From the NCBI GenBank assembly GCA_944368065.1, contig CALVWV010000022.1, forward strand, positions 1-59,915: a DNA stretch of 59,915 nucleotides. The letters run 5' to 3'. The stretch is from an uncultured Clostridia bacterium (lineage in GTDB: Bacteria > Bacillota > Clostridia > Christensenellales > Borkfalkiaceae). A program made the translations under genes and the position numbers. Position 1 is the first letter of the stretch. Each line of letters begins with the position of its first letter. This document shows positions 30,627 through 39,600 of the stretch, in pieces. The notes below the pieces were generated by a model. That model had not been told where the DNA came from and did no database searches. It saw only the letters and a list, made by a program, of their open reading frames with translations.

Positions 30627-32177
30627 TTATCTTTCAAATTTTTCCGCAACCTTTTCAAGAAGGTCGCGTATGGGCAGGTGCTGGGGGCAATGCTCCTCGC
30701 ACGAGCCGCACTTTATGCAGTCCGAAGCCTTTCCGTGACTGCGCGCATAATTTTCGTAGTAATTCTGCTGGGGTGTCCAGCGGTCCTTGTTTTCTATCAC
30801 CTCAAGGTTGTAAAGCGAAAAGTAGTCGGGTATGGGTATGTTCATCGGGCAGTTTTCCGTGCAGTATCTGCACGCAGTGCACGCTATCGCGCCCGTGCCC
30901 TTTATTATGGAGCATACTTTTTTAACCGTTTCAAGCTCCTTTTCATTGAGCGGCGTGAAGTTCTGCATGAAGGAGGTGTTGTCTTCGAGCTGTTCAAGCG
31001 ACGACATGCCGGAAAGCACCATAAACACTCCGTCCAGCCCTGCGGCAAAGCGTATCGCCCAGCCCGGCGCAGAGAGGTCGGGGTTCGCCGATTTCAGAAG
31101 TCCCGCGGCGTTTTCAGGCACGTTTGCAAGCGTGCCGCCCTTTACGGGTTCCATTACTATTATAGGCTTGCCGTGCTTTCTTGCCACTTCCCACAGCCTG
31201 CGCGACTGCACGCCTTCGCTCTCCCAGTCGAGGTAGTTTATCTGGAGCTGTACGAACTCCGCGTCGGGGTGGTCGCACAGTATTTTATCCAGAAGTTCGG
31301 GGGTGTCGTGGAAAGAAAAGCCGTAGTGCTTTATTTTTCCCTGTTCCTTAAGCTTTCTTGCAAAGCCGAAGGCGTCGTAATCCTGTACCAGATTGTAGTC
31401 GCCCGAATTGAGGTTATGCAGAAGGTAGTTGTCAAAATATTCCACTCCGCATTTTTCGCACTGCTTGTCGAATATTTTCTGCATATCCTCCGCGCAGGTC
31501 AGCGAAAATACGGGCAGTTTCGTGGCAAGGCGGAAGCACTCCCTCGGATACCTTTTCACAAGGCATTCGCGCACGGCAACTTCGCTCGTGTGTTCGTGGT
31601 ACATCCACGCCGTGTCAAAGTATTCAAACCCGCGTTCAAGGAACATGTCAACCATTTTTTTGACCTGTTCAAGGTCTATGTCGTTCTGTCTGCCGCCGAG
31701 GACGGGCAGCCTCATCATTCCGAATCCTAATTTCTTCATATCTTTTCCTCCGTGAGCCTGCGCCGCAAGCACTTTCTGCGTGCGCCGTATTGCTTTCTCC
31801 GCTTCGGCGGGGTCGTCCGCATATCTCACCGTCTGCTCCATGGGGCAGGGCGCAGTCCCCGCACGGTTTATAATCCCGCGCGTGCGCGCGCCGTAAGAAT
31901 ATCTGATGCCGAATCGCTCAAAAACCTCAATGGCGCCGTCGCTTATAACTTCGGCGTAAACTTCGGCAACTTTCCCGCCCGCCATAAGCAGCGCGGCGGC
32001 CTTGCCTACAATCTTGTCCGCCGCTGCCGCGCCGTCAAGGAGCTCTTTGTCTTCGTCGTAAAGTGTGGTAAGGCTCTTTACTCCGCGTTCGCAAAAAACT
32101 TTTTCGCGCTCACCGTTCACCACGGCAAGCGCCGCGCCCTCTTTAAGAAGGCTTACCGCCCTTTCAATCGCGGTCAT
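30627..32177 (-). CDS. DUF1893 domain fused to a ferredoxin-containing aldo/keto reductase
   Basis: 516 residues in one frame. Residues about 10-130 are DUF1893: GAALAVVNGEREKVFCERGVKSL, the ADKIVGKAAALLM segment and a CPME motif. From about 146 (MKKLGFGMMRLP, a typical AKR beginning) runs an aldo/keto reductase of the YghZ/radical-free Fd-linked class with DTAWMYH, ATKLPV and LLHNL motifs, and from about 425 two 4Fe-4S clusters (CTACRYCTENCP and CIKCGSCEEHCP). No stop lies between the parts; an internal start at the Met of MKKLGFG could also yield the reductase alone. Its start overlaps the ECF transporter gene by 14 bases. Confidence 0.88.
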   Translation of the reverse strand: MTAIERAVSLLKEGAALAVVNGEREKVFCERGVKSLTTLYDEDKELLDGAAAADKIVGKAAALLMAGGKVAEVYAEVISDGAIEVFERFGIRYSYGARTRGIINRAGTAPCPMEQTVRYADDPAEAEKAIRRTQKVLAAQAHGGKDMKKLGFGMMRLPVLGGRQNDIDLEQVKKMVDMFLERGFEYFDTAWMYHEHTSEVAVRECLVKRYPRECFRLATKLPVFSLTCAEDMQKIFDKQCEKCGVEYFDNYLLHNLNSGDYNLVQDYDAFGFARKLKEQGKIKHYGFSFHDTPELLDKILCDHPDAEFVQLQINYLDWESEGVQSRRLWEVARKHGKPIIVMEPVKGGTLANVPENAAGLLKSANPDLSAPGWAIRFAAGLDGVFMVLSGMSSLEQLEDNTSFMQNFTPLNEKELETVKKVCSIIKGTGAIACTACRYCTENCPMNIPIPDYFSLYNLEVIENKDRWTPQQNYYENYARSHGKASDCIKCGSCEEHCPQHLPIRDLLEKVAEKFER

Positions 32178-32727
32178 GTTTTACCGCCAGCGAAAGGAGG
32201 AGGACTATGACGGGCACTGCCGCCGCCTGTATGTAAAGCCCCGTAAGTCCGCTTTCAATTACAGCCCATACGGCTGCGGGACTCTGTCCGGATATGGCAG
32301 CCGCGGCAAAGTAAACAAGTCTGCCCGCTACCTGCGCGCATATAACCGCGGGGAAGGCAAAGAGCGCATTTTTTTCAATTTTCTTTGAAAAAAGACCGCT
32401 CACCAGTCCGAAAACTGCGAGTTCGGCTATCATGTACGGCAGCCTCGCCGCGGCGGGCATTGCCGTTCCGGCAAAAGCCGAGGTGAACGCAAAGCTCACC
32501 ACGGGCGAAAGCGCGCCTACGCCCAGACCCCACTGCCAGCCGAGGATGCAGCCTGCAATGAGCGCGGGCGCATACATGGGCAGGTATACCGTTCCGGCGG
32601 CGCTTCCGCCGAAGAAGTGCGCAATCTGCGGCAGCACCGCCGCCAACGCCGCAAGCAACACGGCTGTTGCGCCCTTTACCGTAAGCCTTACGGGAAGGCT
32701 TTTGTCTTTAAGTATGGCGTCAATCAT
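32164..32727 (-). CDS. ECF transporter S component
   Basis: 187 residues with five or six hydrophobic helices and the small Gly/Ala-rich pattern of substrate-binding S proteins of energy-coupling factor vitamin importers (AALAAVLPQIAHFF, LPMYAPALIAGCILGW, SFAFTSAFAGTAMP). The substrate cannot be told. CAGGAG precedes the ATG at 32727. It forms an operon with the DUF1893-AKR-ferredoxin protein, which hints that the imported compound is a substrate or cofactor precursor for that enzyme. The shared EcfA/EcfT genes are elsewhere. Confidence 0.85.
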   Translation of the reverse strand: MIDAILKDKSLPVRLTVKGATAVLLAALAAVLPQIAHFFGGSAAGTVYLPMYAPALIAGCILGWQWGLGVGALSPVVSFAFTSAFAGTAMPAAARLPYMIAELAVFGLVSGLFSKKIEKNALFAFPAVICAQVAGRLVYFAAAAISGQSPAAVWAVIESGLTGLYIQAAAVPVIVLLLSLAVKHDRD

Positions 32728-32762
32728 AAATAACTCCTGTAAAAATTTCTGTGTTCAATGAT

Positions 32763-32791
32763 TATATAATATAAAGTCGGCTTTAAGTCAA
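32763..32791 (-). promoter_or_regulatory. Possible promoter of the ECF-AKR operon
   Basis: TTGACT on the minus strand (32786-32791) and a TATATA/TATAAT stretch at 32761-32768, spacing 17-19. Confidence 0.5.
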
Positions 32792-32948
32792 TAGGCAAAT
32801 CAAAATTTTTTTGCGTATATGCGCATTTTTTTGTCGGTAAAGCTTAAAAATGTCTTTTGAACGGCTTTTTATAACCCGCGCATTGTCTTTATGCGCCGAC
32901 TTCCGCGCCGTTTTATCAAAAAGAGGGACACAACTTCCGTTCAAAAGG

Positions 32949-32977
32949 TTTACGCGGGCGCGCGTTTGTGCTAAAAT
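32949..32977 (+). promoter_or_regulatory. Promoter of the mscS-like gene
   Basis: TTTACG (32949-32954), 17 bases, TAAAAT (32972-32977). Confidence 0.55.
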
Positions 32978-33022
32978 TCTGTTAACGGCGCCTCGCGCCC
33001 ATAAAACATAAGGAGAATATAA

Positions 33023-33865
33023 TTGGAACAGTTCATTCAGGCGGTAAAGGATTTCTTTTCCGACTTCGCCTACAGCGGAGGACTTATTATAATCCGCACG
33101 ATAGCGTTCGCGCTTCTGGGACTTGTAGTGCTTAAAATAGTGCGCATGCTCACAAGGCGCGCCGCAATGCGCAGCAAGCTGGATAAAGCTGCCGCTACGT
33201 TCATAATATCCATAATAACCGTAGTGCTGTACATCGCGCTGGTCATAGTCATCGTAAGCTCGCTCGGCATATCCACCGCGGGCATAATAGCGGCGTTCTC
33301 CGCAATAGCCCTCGCCATAGCGCTCGCTTTGCAGAACAGCCTCGCAAGCCTTGCAAACGGAGTGATAATAATTTTTACCAAGCCGTTCAAAAAGGGCGAT
33401 ATAATAATGATAAACGGCATGGAAGGCACCGTGCAGGATATCCGCCTCTTCAATACCAAAATTCTTACGTTCAACAATGAAGAGGTGATAATCCCCAACA
33501 GCGACATCCTTTCCGAAACGCTCATAAACGAAAGCAACAGACCGTTAAGGCGCGTTGAAATGCCCTTTTATCTCTCGTATGTCGCCGACGCGACGGAAGT
33601 CCGCGCGGAAATTCTGTCGCAGATCATGAAGAACAAGGCGATAGTGAATTCGCCCAAGCCCGCAGTCGTAATTGACAGCTTCGGCGAAATGACGGTGCGC
33701 TGCACGGCGTATGCGTGGGCGCCCGTGGAAGGCTATACTCCCGCAAAAATTGCCGTGAGAGACATAATATACGCTTCAATCCGCAAGTTCGGGGCAGAGC
33801 CTTCCGCACGCAAAGTGCACGTGGATATGGCACAGAATGCATCTTCGGAGGGTAAGGATGAATAA
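33023..33865 (+). CDS. mscS: Small-conductance mechanosensitive channel, MscS type
   Basis: 280 residues, starting at a TTG (33023) 8 bases after AAGGAG. Three membrane helices: about 17-38, 58-80 and the pore helix near 84-115 (Gly/Ala-rich ALAIALALQNSLASLANG), then the beta domain with PFKKGDIIMINGMEGTVQDI and VIIPNSDIL, and the alpha/beta C-terminal domain. Opens on membrane tension to relieve osmotic shock. Length equals E. coli MscS. The next gene starts inside its last codons, so they are coupled. Confidence 0.95.
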   Translation: MEQFIQAVKDFFSDFAYSGGLIIIRTIAFALLGLVVLKIVRMLTRRAAMRSKLDKAAATFIISIITVVLYIALVIVIVSSLGISTAGIIAAFSAIALAIALALQNSLASLANGVIIIFTKPFKKGDIIMINGMEGTVQDIRLFNTKILTFNNEEVIIPNSDILSETLINESNRPLRRVEMPFYLSYVADATEVRAEILSQIMKNKAIVNSPKPAVVIDSFGEMTVRCTAYAWAPVEGYTPAKIAVRDIIYASIRKFGAEPSARKVHVDMAQNASSEGKDE

Positions 33866-34385
33866 TCTGCTCGCAATTCTTCTTGCTGCCGCGGACGGCG
33901 GCGAAACCGCAGAGACGGTTGCAAAAACGCCTGAAACCTGGCAGCTTATAACACAGTACGTCGTTTACGCCGTGATAATAGTGGTGAGCATTCTCATTCT
34001 CATGCTCTTGAGGAAGCACACAAGGCTTCCCCGCCACGGCGAACTCAAAAAAAAGATGCAGACCCTGCTTTCGGATATACGCTCGATAGACGTCAAGAGC
34101 AAGCGCATGGACTTTATCAAAAGCGTTTCGCGCACGATGTATAAGGCGGACAGCCTTTCGTACAGCGCGGGCATGCTCGCTGAAAAGGAGAGGTATTCCG
34201 ACCTCGGCACGATATCCACGTTGCTCTCCGAAGCGCGCGCCGAACTTTCGCCTTATAAATTCGGCAGCAAGGAAGCGGAGGAGGCGGAGGGACTGGCTGC
34301 CGCCGCAGAAAAGACGGAAAAGGCTCTCGAAGTGCTCGAAGGCATAATCCAGCGCGACGGCGAACTCAAAGGCAAGCGCGGATAA
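33858..34385 (+). CDS. Single-span membrane protein coupled to mscS
   Basis: 175 residues from ATG 33858, which lies in the mscS end (8-base overlap) after GGTAAGGA. A hydrophobic start (NNLLAILLAAA) could be a weak signal, and one clear helix is near 35-55 (YVVYAVIIVVSILILMLL); the rest is a soluble helical domain, charged and coiled-coil-like. Family not recognised. Position suggests an accessory or regulator of the channel, by neighbourhood only. Confidence 0.7.
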   Translation: MNNLLAILLAAADGGETAETVAKTPETWQLITQYVVYAVIIVVSILILMLLRKHTRLPRHGELKKKMQTLLSDIRSIDVKSKRMDFIKSVSRTMYKADSLSYSAGMLAEKERYSDLGTISTLLSEARAELSPYKFGSKEAEEAEGLAAAAEKTEKALEVLEGIIQRDGELKGKRG

Positions 34386-34410
34386 ACTGATATTTTCATA
34401 AAGCGTATCA

Positions 34411-34455
34411 AAGCGCCCGCGGGGTGCGGCGGAAAGCCGCACCCCGCGGGCGCTT
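34411..34455 (+). terminator. Terminator of the mscS operon
   Basis: A 20-bp perfect stem (34411-34430 with 34436-34455), loop GGAAA, followed by AATAATTTTT. Confidence 0.85.
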
Positions 34456-34581
34456 AATAATTTTTAAGCGCTTTTGCCCGCCTGACCGCCGAAAATTCAT
34501 TCGCCGCGCGCATTGAAATTGTCTGCGTTTGCAAAAGAAAATAAACTTAATTATTCGTAAAAAAATTATTTTGTTTTTTTG

Positions 34582-34609
34582 TTTTAAACGTTTCAGACAG
34601 TGTTATAAT
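34582..34609 (+). promoter_or_regulatory. Possible hsp20 promoter
   Basis: TATAAT at 34604-34609 is clear; the -35 is poor (TTTTAA at 34582, 16-base spacing). No CIRCE element (TTAGCACTC repeat) is seen, so HrcA control is not indicated. Confidence 0.45.
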
Positions 34610-34677
34610 TAAAGTGAAAAAAGAATCAAGGCAAACGCCCGGATCCTTTAAATAAATTTAAAGGAGATTTAAATATT

Positions 34678-35109
34678 ATGAAAAACTATTTACAGAAAAG
34701 AAATTATGCACGCGACCCCTTCTTCGACGCTTTTGACGATTTCTTCAAACCCGTATTTTACGATGACAGGGAAACAAGCATGCGCACGGATATAAAGGAA
34801 ACAGACAACGGCTATCAGCTCGATGTTGAAATGCCCGGCTTCGATAAAAAGGATATAAAAATTTCGCTTGAAAACGGTTATCTTACCGTAAGCGCTCAGA
34901 AGAGCACCAAGGAAGAAAACGGCGAAAGCGAAAAGAAGGAAAGGTATCTCCGCAAGGAATGCAGCGTATCCTGCAGCCGCAGCTACTATGTCGGCGACGA
35001 TATAGAAAAGGAGAACGTAAAGGCTAAGTATGAAAACGGTATGCTTACTCTTACCGTTCCCAAGAGCCAGCCTAAGCAGCTTCCTTCGCACAATATCGAG
35101 ATTGAGTGA
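34678..35109 (+). CDS. Hsp20/alpha-crystallin small heat shock protein
   Basis: 143 residues, an ATP-independent holdase chaperone. The alpha-crystallin domain covers about 38-130: TDIKETDNGYQLDVEMPGFDKKDIKIS, the LTVSA strand, RKECSVSCSRSYYVG in place of the usual R.F.R.F element, and KAKYENGMLTLTVPK. Unusual is the Cys pair in that element. C-terminal tail ends in NIEIE (IxI-type motif). AAAGGAG precedes the ATG. Monocistronic. Confidence 0.94.
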   Translation: MKNYLQKRNYARDPFFDAFDDFFKPVFYDDRETSMRTDIKETDNGYQLDVEMPGFDKKDIKISLENGYLTVSAQKSTKEENGESEKKERYLRKECSVSCSRSYYVGDDIEKENVKAKYENGMLTLTVPKSQPKQLPSHNIEIE

Positions 35110-35341
35110 GGAAGGAGCAACCTTCGCCGCGGCAATGCGCGGCAACAAAAATTACGCGTACAAAGGCGGAGCGGAGGAAAATCCGCCCGGCCCTTAAAGC
35201 GGAATAAAATTCCGCTGTCAAATAAGCTTGCGGAAATAATTAATAAGGTATTTATTTCTGATTTGATTTTTCCGCATGCCTGAAAGCGATTACACTCCGC
35301 CGCTTGCGGCGGTCAATACGTAAATCTCTCCTTAAAGTAGT

Positions 35342-35382
35342 CATGGGCGGCGCAGAGTAATCTGCGCCGCCCATGTTTTTTT
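35342..35382 (+). terminator. Terminator 230 bases after hsp20
   Basis: A 15-bp perfect stem (35342-35356 with 35361-35375), loop GTAA, followed by seven T. Confidence 0.9.
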
Positions 35383-35536
35383 ACTGTATTTTTTATTTGA
35401 TTAATTGTATTTTTAAAAATAAAAAACGAGCAATTAATTTCTTATAAATTGGCGAAAAATCAATAAAAAAATAATCAGTTTTTATTTGCAATAATTTAAT
35501 TAAAAATATGCTCAAAAAAATTCTGAAAAAATACGG

Positions 35537-35571
35537 AAAAAAGCGGCGGAAAAAATTTCCGCCGCTTTTTT
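35537..35571 (-). terminator. Terminator of the KDPG aldolase gene
   Basis: A 16-bp perfect stem (35537-35552 with 35556-35571), A-rich and T-rich at the ends so that it works on both strands. Confidence 0.8.
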
Positions 35572-35582
35572 ATTTTAATGTT

Positions 35583-36203
35583 TTATGCGTTTTTTACGAG
35601 TTTTACAACTTCTTTGGTTTTTGCTTCGATTTCTTCGGGAGTGCCCTTCATCATCCAGCTGCCGCCGCATGCGATGATTTTATCGTAAGCAAGGTATTCC
35701 ATGATATTGTCTGCGGAAATGCCGCCCGTGGGCATAATCTGAAGATAAGGGAATGCCGCGCAGATAGCTTTGATGGTTTTAAGTCCGCCGTAGTTTGAAG
35801 CGGGGAAGAACTTTAACGTGGTAAGACCTTTAGCTATTGCAGCCATTGCCTCGGTAGGGGTAACAATGCCGGGCAGGTAAAGCATTTCGTGTTCTTCGCA
35901 GCAGTCGGCAACTTCTGCGGAGAAGCCGGGCGAAACTATGAATTTAGCGCCTGCAACAATAGCCTGTTCGCACTGATTTTTATTTATAACCGTGCCTGCA
36001 CCGATAAGCGCGTCGGGGAAGTTATCTACGGCAAGCTTGATGGCTTCAGCCGCGCATTCTGTGCGGAATGTAATTTCTGCGCAGGGAAGACCGCCCTTTA
36101 CAAGCGCCGTCATCTTGGGCATAACTTCGTCTATAGAGTTGAAAACTACTACAGGCACAACTTTGGTTTCCTTGATTTTTTCAATCATCTGCTGTTTTGT
36201 CAT
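35583..36203 (-). CDS. eda: KDPG/KHG aldolase
   Basis: 206 residues, class I aldolase that splits 2-keto-3-deoxy-6-phosphogluconate into pyruvate and glyceraldehyde 3-phosphate (and acts on 4-hydroxy-2-oxoglutarate). TIM-barrel marks: VVPVVVFN near the start, Glu in CAEITFRT near 44, GAGTV near 69, and the Schiff-base lysine in TTLKFFPA near 128, followed by MPTGGI. GGAGG precedes the ATG at 36203. Alone in its operon; no kdgK or edd nearby. Confidence 0.94.
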   Translation of the reverse strand: MTKQQMIEKIKETKVVPVVVFNSIDEVMPKMTALVKGGLPCAEITFRTECAAEAIKLAVDNFPDALIGAGTVINKNQCEQAIVAGAKFIVSPGFSAEVADCCEEHEMLYLPGIVTPTEAMAAIAKGLTTLKFFPASNYGGLKTIKAICAAFPYLQIMPTGGISADNIMEYLAYDKIIACGGSWMMKGTPEEIEAKTKEVVKLVKNA

Positions 36204-36277
36204 TTTAAACCTCCGTGTGGTTTCAGATTTTACTTTATTCAGGGCGCTCTTTTGCGCCCCTTCTTAACTCCGCCATT

Positions 36278-36306
36278 ATTTTACCACACTGTTTTGCATA
36301 ATGCAA
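36278..36306 (-). promoter_or_regulatory. eda promoter
   Basis: On the minus strand TTGCAT (36301-36306), 17 bases, TAAAAT (36278-36283). Confidence 0.7.
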
Positions 36307-36505
36307 CATTTGCGTAAAAATTGTGCATAAATTTTACTTTTGCTGTGAATGATTTCATATAAATATTCTTATACAAATTAAAAGAATCGTACGGCGCAAA
36401 ATTTTTTTTAACGGGTAAAACTTTTTAACCGCTATATATGCTTAAAACATCGCGTAATTTTACAATAAATTTACGCGATTGCAGATTTGTGCAATGATAT
36501 GTATA

Positions 36506-36551
36506 TTGACATTGATTTGGGGCTGGGGTATAATTAAGTTACTTATAAGTA
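36506..36551 (+). promoter_or_regulatory. Promoter of the large surface protein, with palindrome at +1
   Basis: Perfect consensus TTGACA (36506-36511), 17 bases, TATAAT (36529-36534). A perfect 12-bp palindrome TACTTATAAGTA (36540-36551) sits at the expected start of transcription, a candidate operator. The 200 bases upstream to the eda promoter hold no ORF. Confidence 0.85.
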
Positions 36552-36680
36552 GCCTGAAGAGGAGTAAAAGGATTAAAGGGGCATGCCCCTTTGTGCTGTG
36601 ATACACAGCACAACAATGCTTCTTAAAAGCCGAGTAATTTTTTGCGGGTCGCTTTAAGAATAAACAGGAGGCTTAAATTA
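36552..36680 (+). promoter_or_regulatory. Structured 5' leader of the surface protein gene
   Basis: About 140 nt of untranslated leader. It contains an 18-bp perfect palindrome AAAGGGGCATGCCCCTTT (36575-36592), immediately followed by an 8-bp hairpin GTGCTGTG-ATA-CACAGCAC (36593-36611), and a longer imperfect pairing of CTTAAAAGC (about 36622) with GCTTTAAG (about 36651), just before AGGAGG. No known riboswitch class is recognised. Confidence 0.55.
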
Positions 36681-39600
36681 ATGTATTTTACAAAGAGAAA
36701 AGGCCTGATAGCCTTTTAGTGGTCCTGTTTGCGGCAGCGTTCATTTCGTGCCTTGCGATGTTCGCTGTGCCGGGAAAGACTGTATTTGCTGCAGATGACA
36801 CCGGAACGCAGACTGACGGCGAGCAGACGGAAAATGTAACTACTGTAACTGATGCGGGTTCGCTGAAAAATGCCATCAGCAGTACAGATGCTGAGGTTAA
36901 TATCAGGCTCGGCGCAAATATTGCTGCCGATGTTGAGGTGCCTGATGGTAAAACTGTAACGCTTGACCTCAACGGTTTTACTCTTACAAACGTAATTGAT
37001 CATACAATCACCAATAGGGGTTTTCTTACTATTATTGACAGTTCTGCTGAACATATCGGAACCGTCGATAATATATCAAATCAAAGAAATGCTATTTTTA
37101 ATCTTGGCGAGGCAACTCTGCTCGGCGGCAATTATACTCGCAGCCACGAGGCAGGCAGCGATCTTAACAACGGCGGTGGCAACAGTTGGTACAATATTAA
37201 AAATCTCGGTCATCTTACAATAGGCGAAAAAGGTAAGGAATGTAACGTCAAAATTATTCAGACCGGTCATTTTTCCAGCCTTGTAACCAATGGTTATTAT
37301 TACGATGATGATGTCGTGGGTGAGGACTATATGGATTATAGCAACTTAGTAACGACCGGCGATAAGATTCCTACGCTTACGATTTATGGCGGCGAATTTA
37401 CAGGTGGTGCTAATTCTATAAAAAATGATAATCATGGTGTTATTACAATAGAAGACGGAACATTCAACAACAGTACCCAGTCGGTAATTCTTAACTGGAA
37501 CTATCTTACAATCAACGGCGGCTCATTCAACATTAGCGATACAGCTACGGCTGCTGTGACGACGTCTTATTTAAATTCCGGTTATAATAATGGTACGACC
37601 ACAATCGATGACGGCCAATTTAATGGTGCTATATTGGCTGGTACTGGCGCAGCTAATGTTAAATACAGCATTTCTGGCGGCGAGTTCACAACCGCTTTGA
37701 ATGAAAAGTTTATTGCTGACGATAGCTTGTTCTATGCTACAGAGAATGGCTATTCTGTCGGAACAGAGGAAGAGGCGGGTGAAGCAGGCGCAGTTGCGGC
37801 TATAGGCAAAATAACTTATGAATCGCTTCAGGCAGCAGTTGATGATGCCGATAATGGCGACACTGTAGCTCTTATCGAGGGTGCAAACGGTACACAAAAG
37901 GGCGGCGGTGTAATGATAGAGGCAGCCAACGCAAAAGATATAACTATAGATTTTAAGGGGCTTACATATGAAATGGCAGGACCTTCGGTTGGTTCCAGCG
38001 GCACAGAAAGTCAGTCATTCCATTTTGAAAAAGGGTGCAATATAGTATTAAAAAATGGCAATCTTTTCTCTTCTGACGAAGCTTGCAGAATGCTGATACA
38101 GAACTATGCTAATCTGACTCTTGAAAATATCGTTCTTGATGCGGCGTCCAGTGCAAATCCCGAATGCGAAGCCCTGTCTGTAAACTGCGGTAACGTTATT
38201 ATAAAAGGCAACACTCAATTGCTTGCAGCTGACTATGTAGCTTTCGACGTGTATTACTGGCCTAGCGGCGGTTATGGAGAGGGAGCAAGCGTTACTTTCG
38301 ACGAAACTTTTTCTGGCAGGGTCGAAGGTGTAGTTGGTTATGATAGCGATAATGTTGGGGCTGCCGAGATATATGATAACTTATCCGTTGAAATAAATGG
38401 TAACGGATCTTTTGATATCAGTCTTGCGGTAAATAGCAGCAGCGCTAAAATTGTTGCAAACAGCGGTATCTTTACAGAGATGTTGCCTGAAGAATACCTT
38501 GGCGAAAACTCTGTACTTTATACGGATAATGAAGGTACTTATGCAGTTGCGTCCTCAGCTCCTGAAGGTATGGTAAAGGTCGGAGTTTTTGCAAACGGCA
38601 AAGCATACACCACAGTAGCCGATGCGCTTGCCGCAACCGAAGGCGAAGTAACGGTTATGCTTTATGATGATCTGGTTGAAGATGTTGTGATTCCGGAAGG
38701 CAGAACTGTAACCCTTGACCTTAACGGTAAAACGCTTACCAACGCAGAAGCAAATCCGATAACTAATAATGGTAATCTTACCATAACCGGAAACGGTATC
38801 GTCAGAGCTGGAGGAGAAAAAGGATTATTCAGGGCTGTCGATAATGCAGGCGGAGTTGTTTTAATTGAAAATGGTGAATTTATCTCCAATTCTGTTGCTA
38901 TCTATAATACTAACGGCGAAGCAACAATAAATGGCGGCAGATTTGTCGGGTCAAATCAAAGCCTTGTTATTTCTATGGGGGAAATGACGATAAACGGCGG
39001 AACGTTTGTAAATGAATTATATGTTAATGCTACAGCGGTAAATGCCATTACAGGTACTCTGACTATCAATGACGGTTCGTTTTCTGCTGTTAGTCAGGCT
39101 GTGTCCGCAAGTGTAGGTGTTACTGTTAATATCTATGGCGGTACGTTTGAAGTCAGCAGTTATGCTTATGGCACAATGCTCAATGTGATGGGAGCAGATC
39201 TTACTGTAACCGGCGGTACATTTGTAACTCCTAATTCGGATATGATAGTAGCTGTTAATCTGACTAATAATGGTACGGTTGCCATAAGCGGCGGCACATT
39301 TAGTCTTCCGATTTCTATGGATTACTTAGAAGAGGGATATGCTCTCAGCTATGATTCTGTAAAAGATACGTTTACCGTTGAATCTGGCACGCTGTTTGCG
39401 CATGTTGCCCGCGGTTTAAAGACGTACGGTTTTGTTCAGCCTAACTATGCAATTGCATTTGCGGACGAGGGTGAAACAGTTGTTTTTGATGTAAGTTTCA
39501 ATATTAGTGGCGGGGCACTTGTAATAAATAAGGCGATTAATATTGACCTTAACGGAAAAACAATAACAAACTCTGATACAACTTATGCCGTAATTCAGAT

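Larger units (their letters stand above)
35110..35582. other. Long intergenic region with possible RNA element
   Basis: No ORF of note. From 35110 to 35341 there are several small hairpins (for example AGCGGAAT-AAA-ATTCCGCT near 35199 and CCGCCGC-TT-GCGGCGG near 35297) before a strong terminator at 35342. From 35383 to 35536 it is very AT-rich. The first part is either a long 3' untranslated region of hsp20 or a separate small RNA. Confidence 0.5.

Noticed and set aside
30561-31730. Long plus-strand open frame opposite the AKR fusion
   Set aside because: No ribosome site, basic and compositionally odd translation, and it is the antisense shadow of a gene with clear domains.
34560-34680. CIRCE element before hsp20
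   Set aside because: No TTAGCACTC inverted repeat is found.
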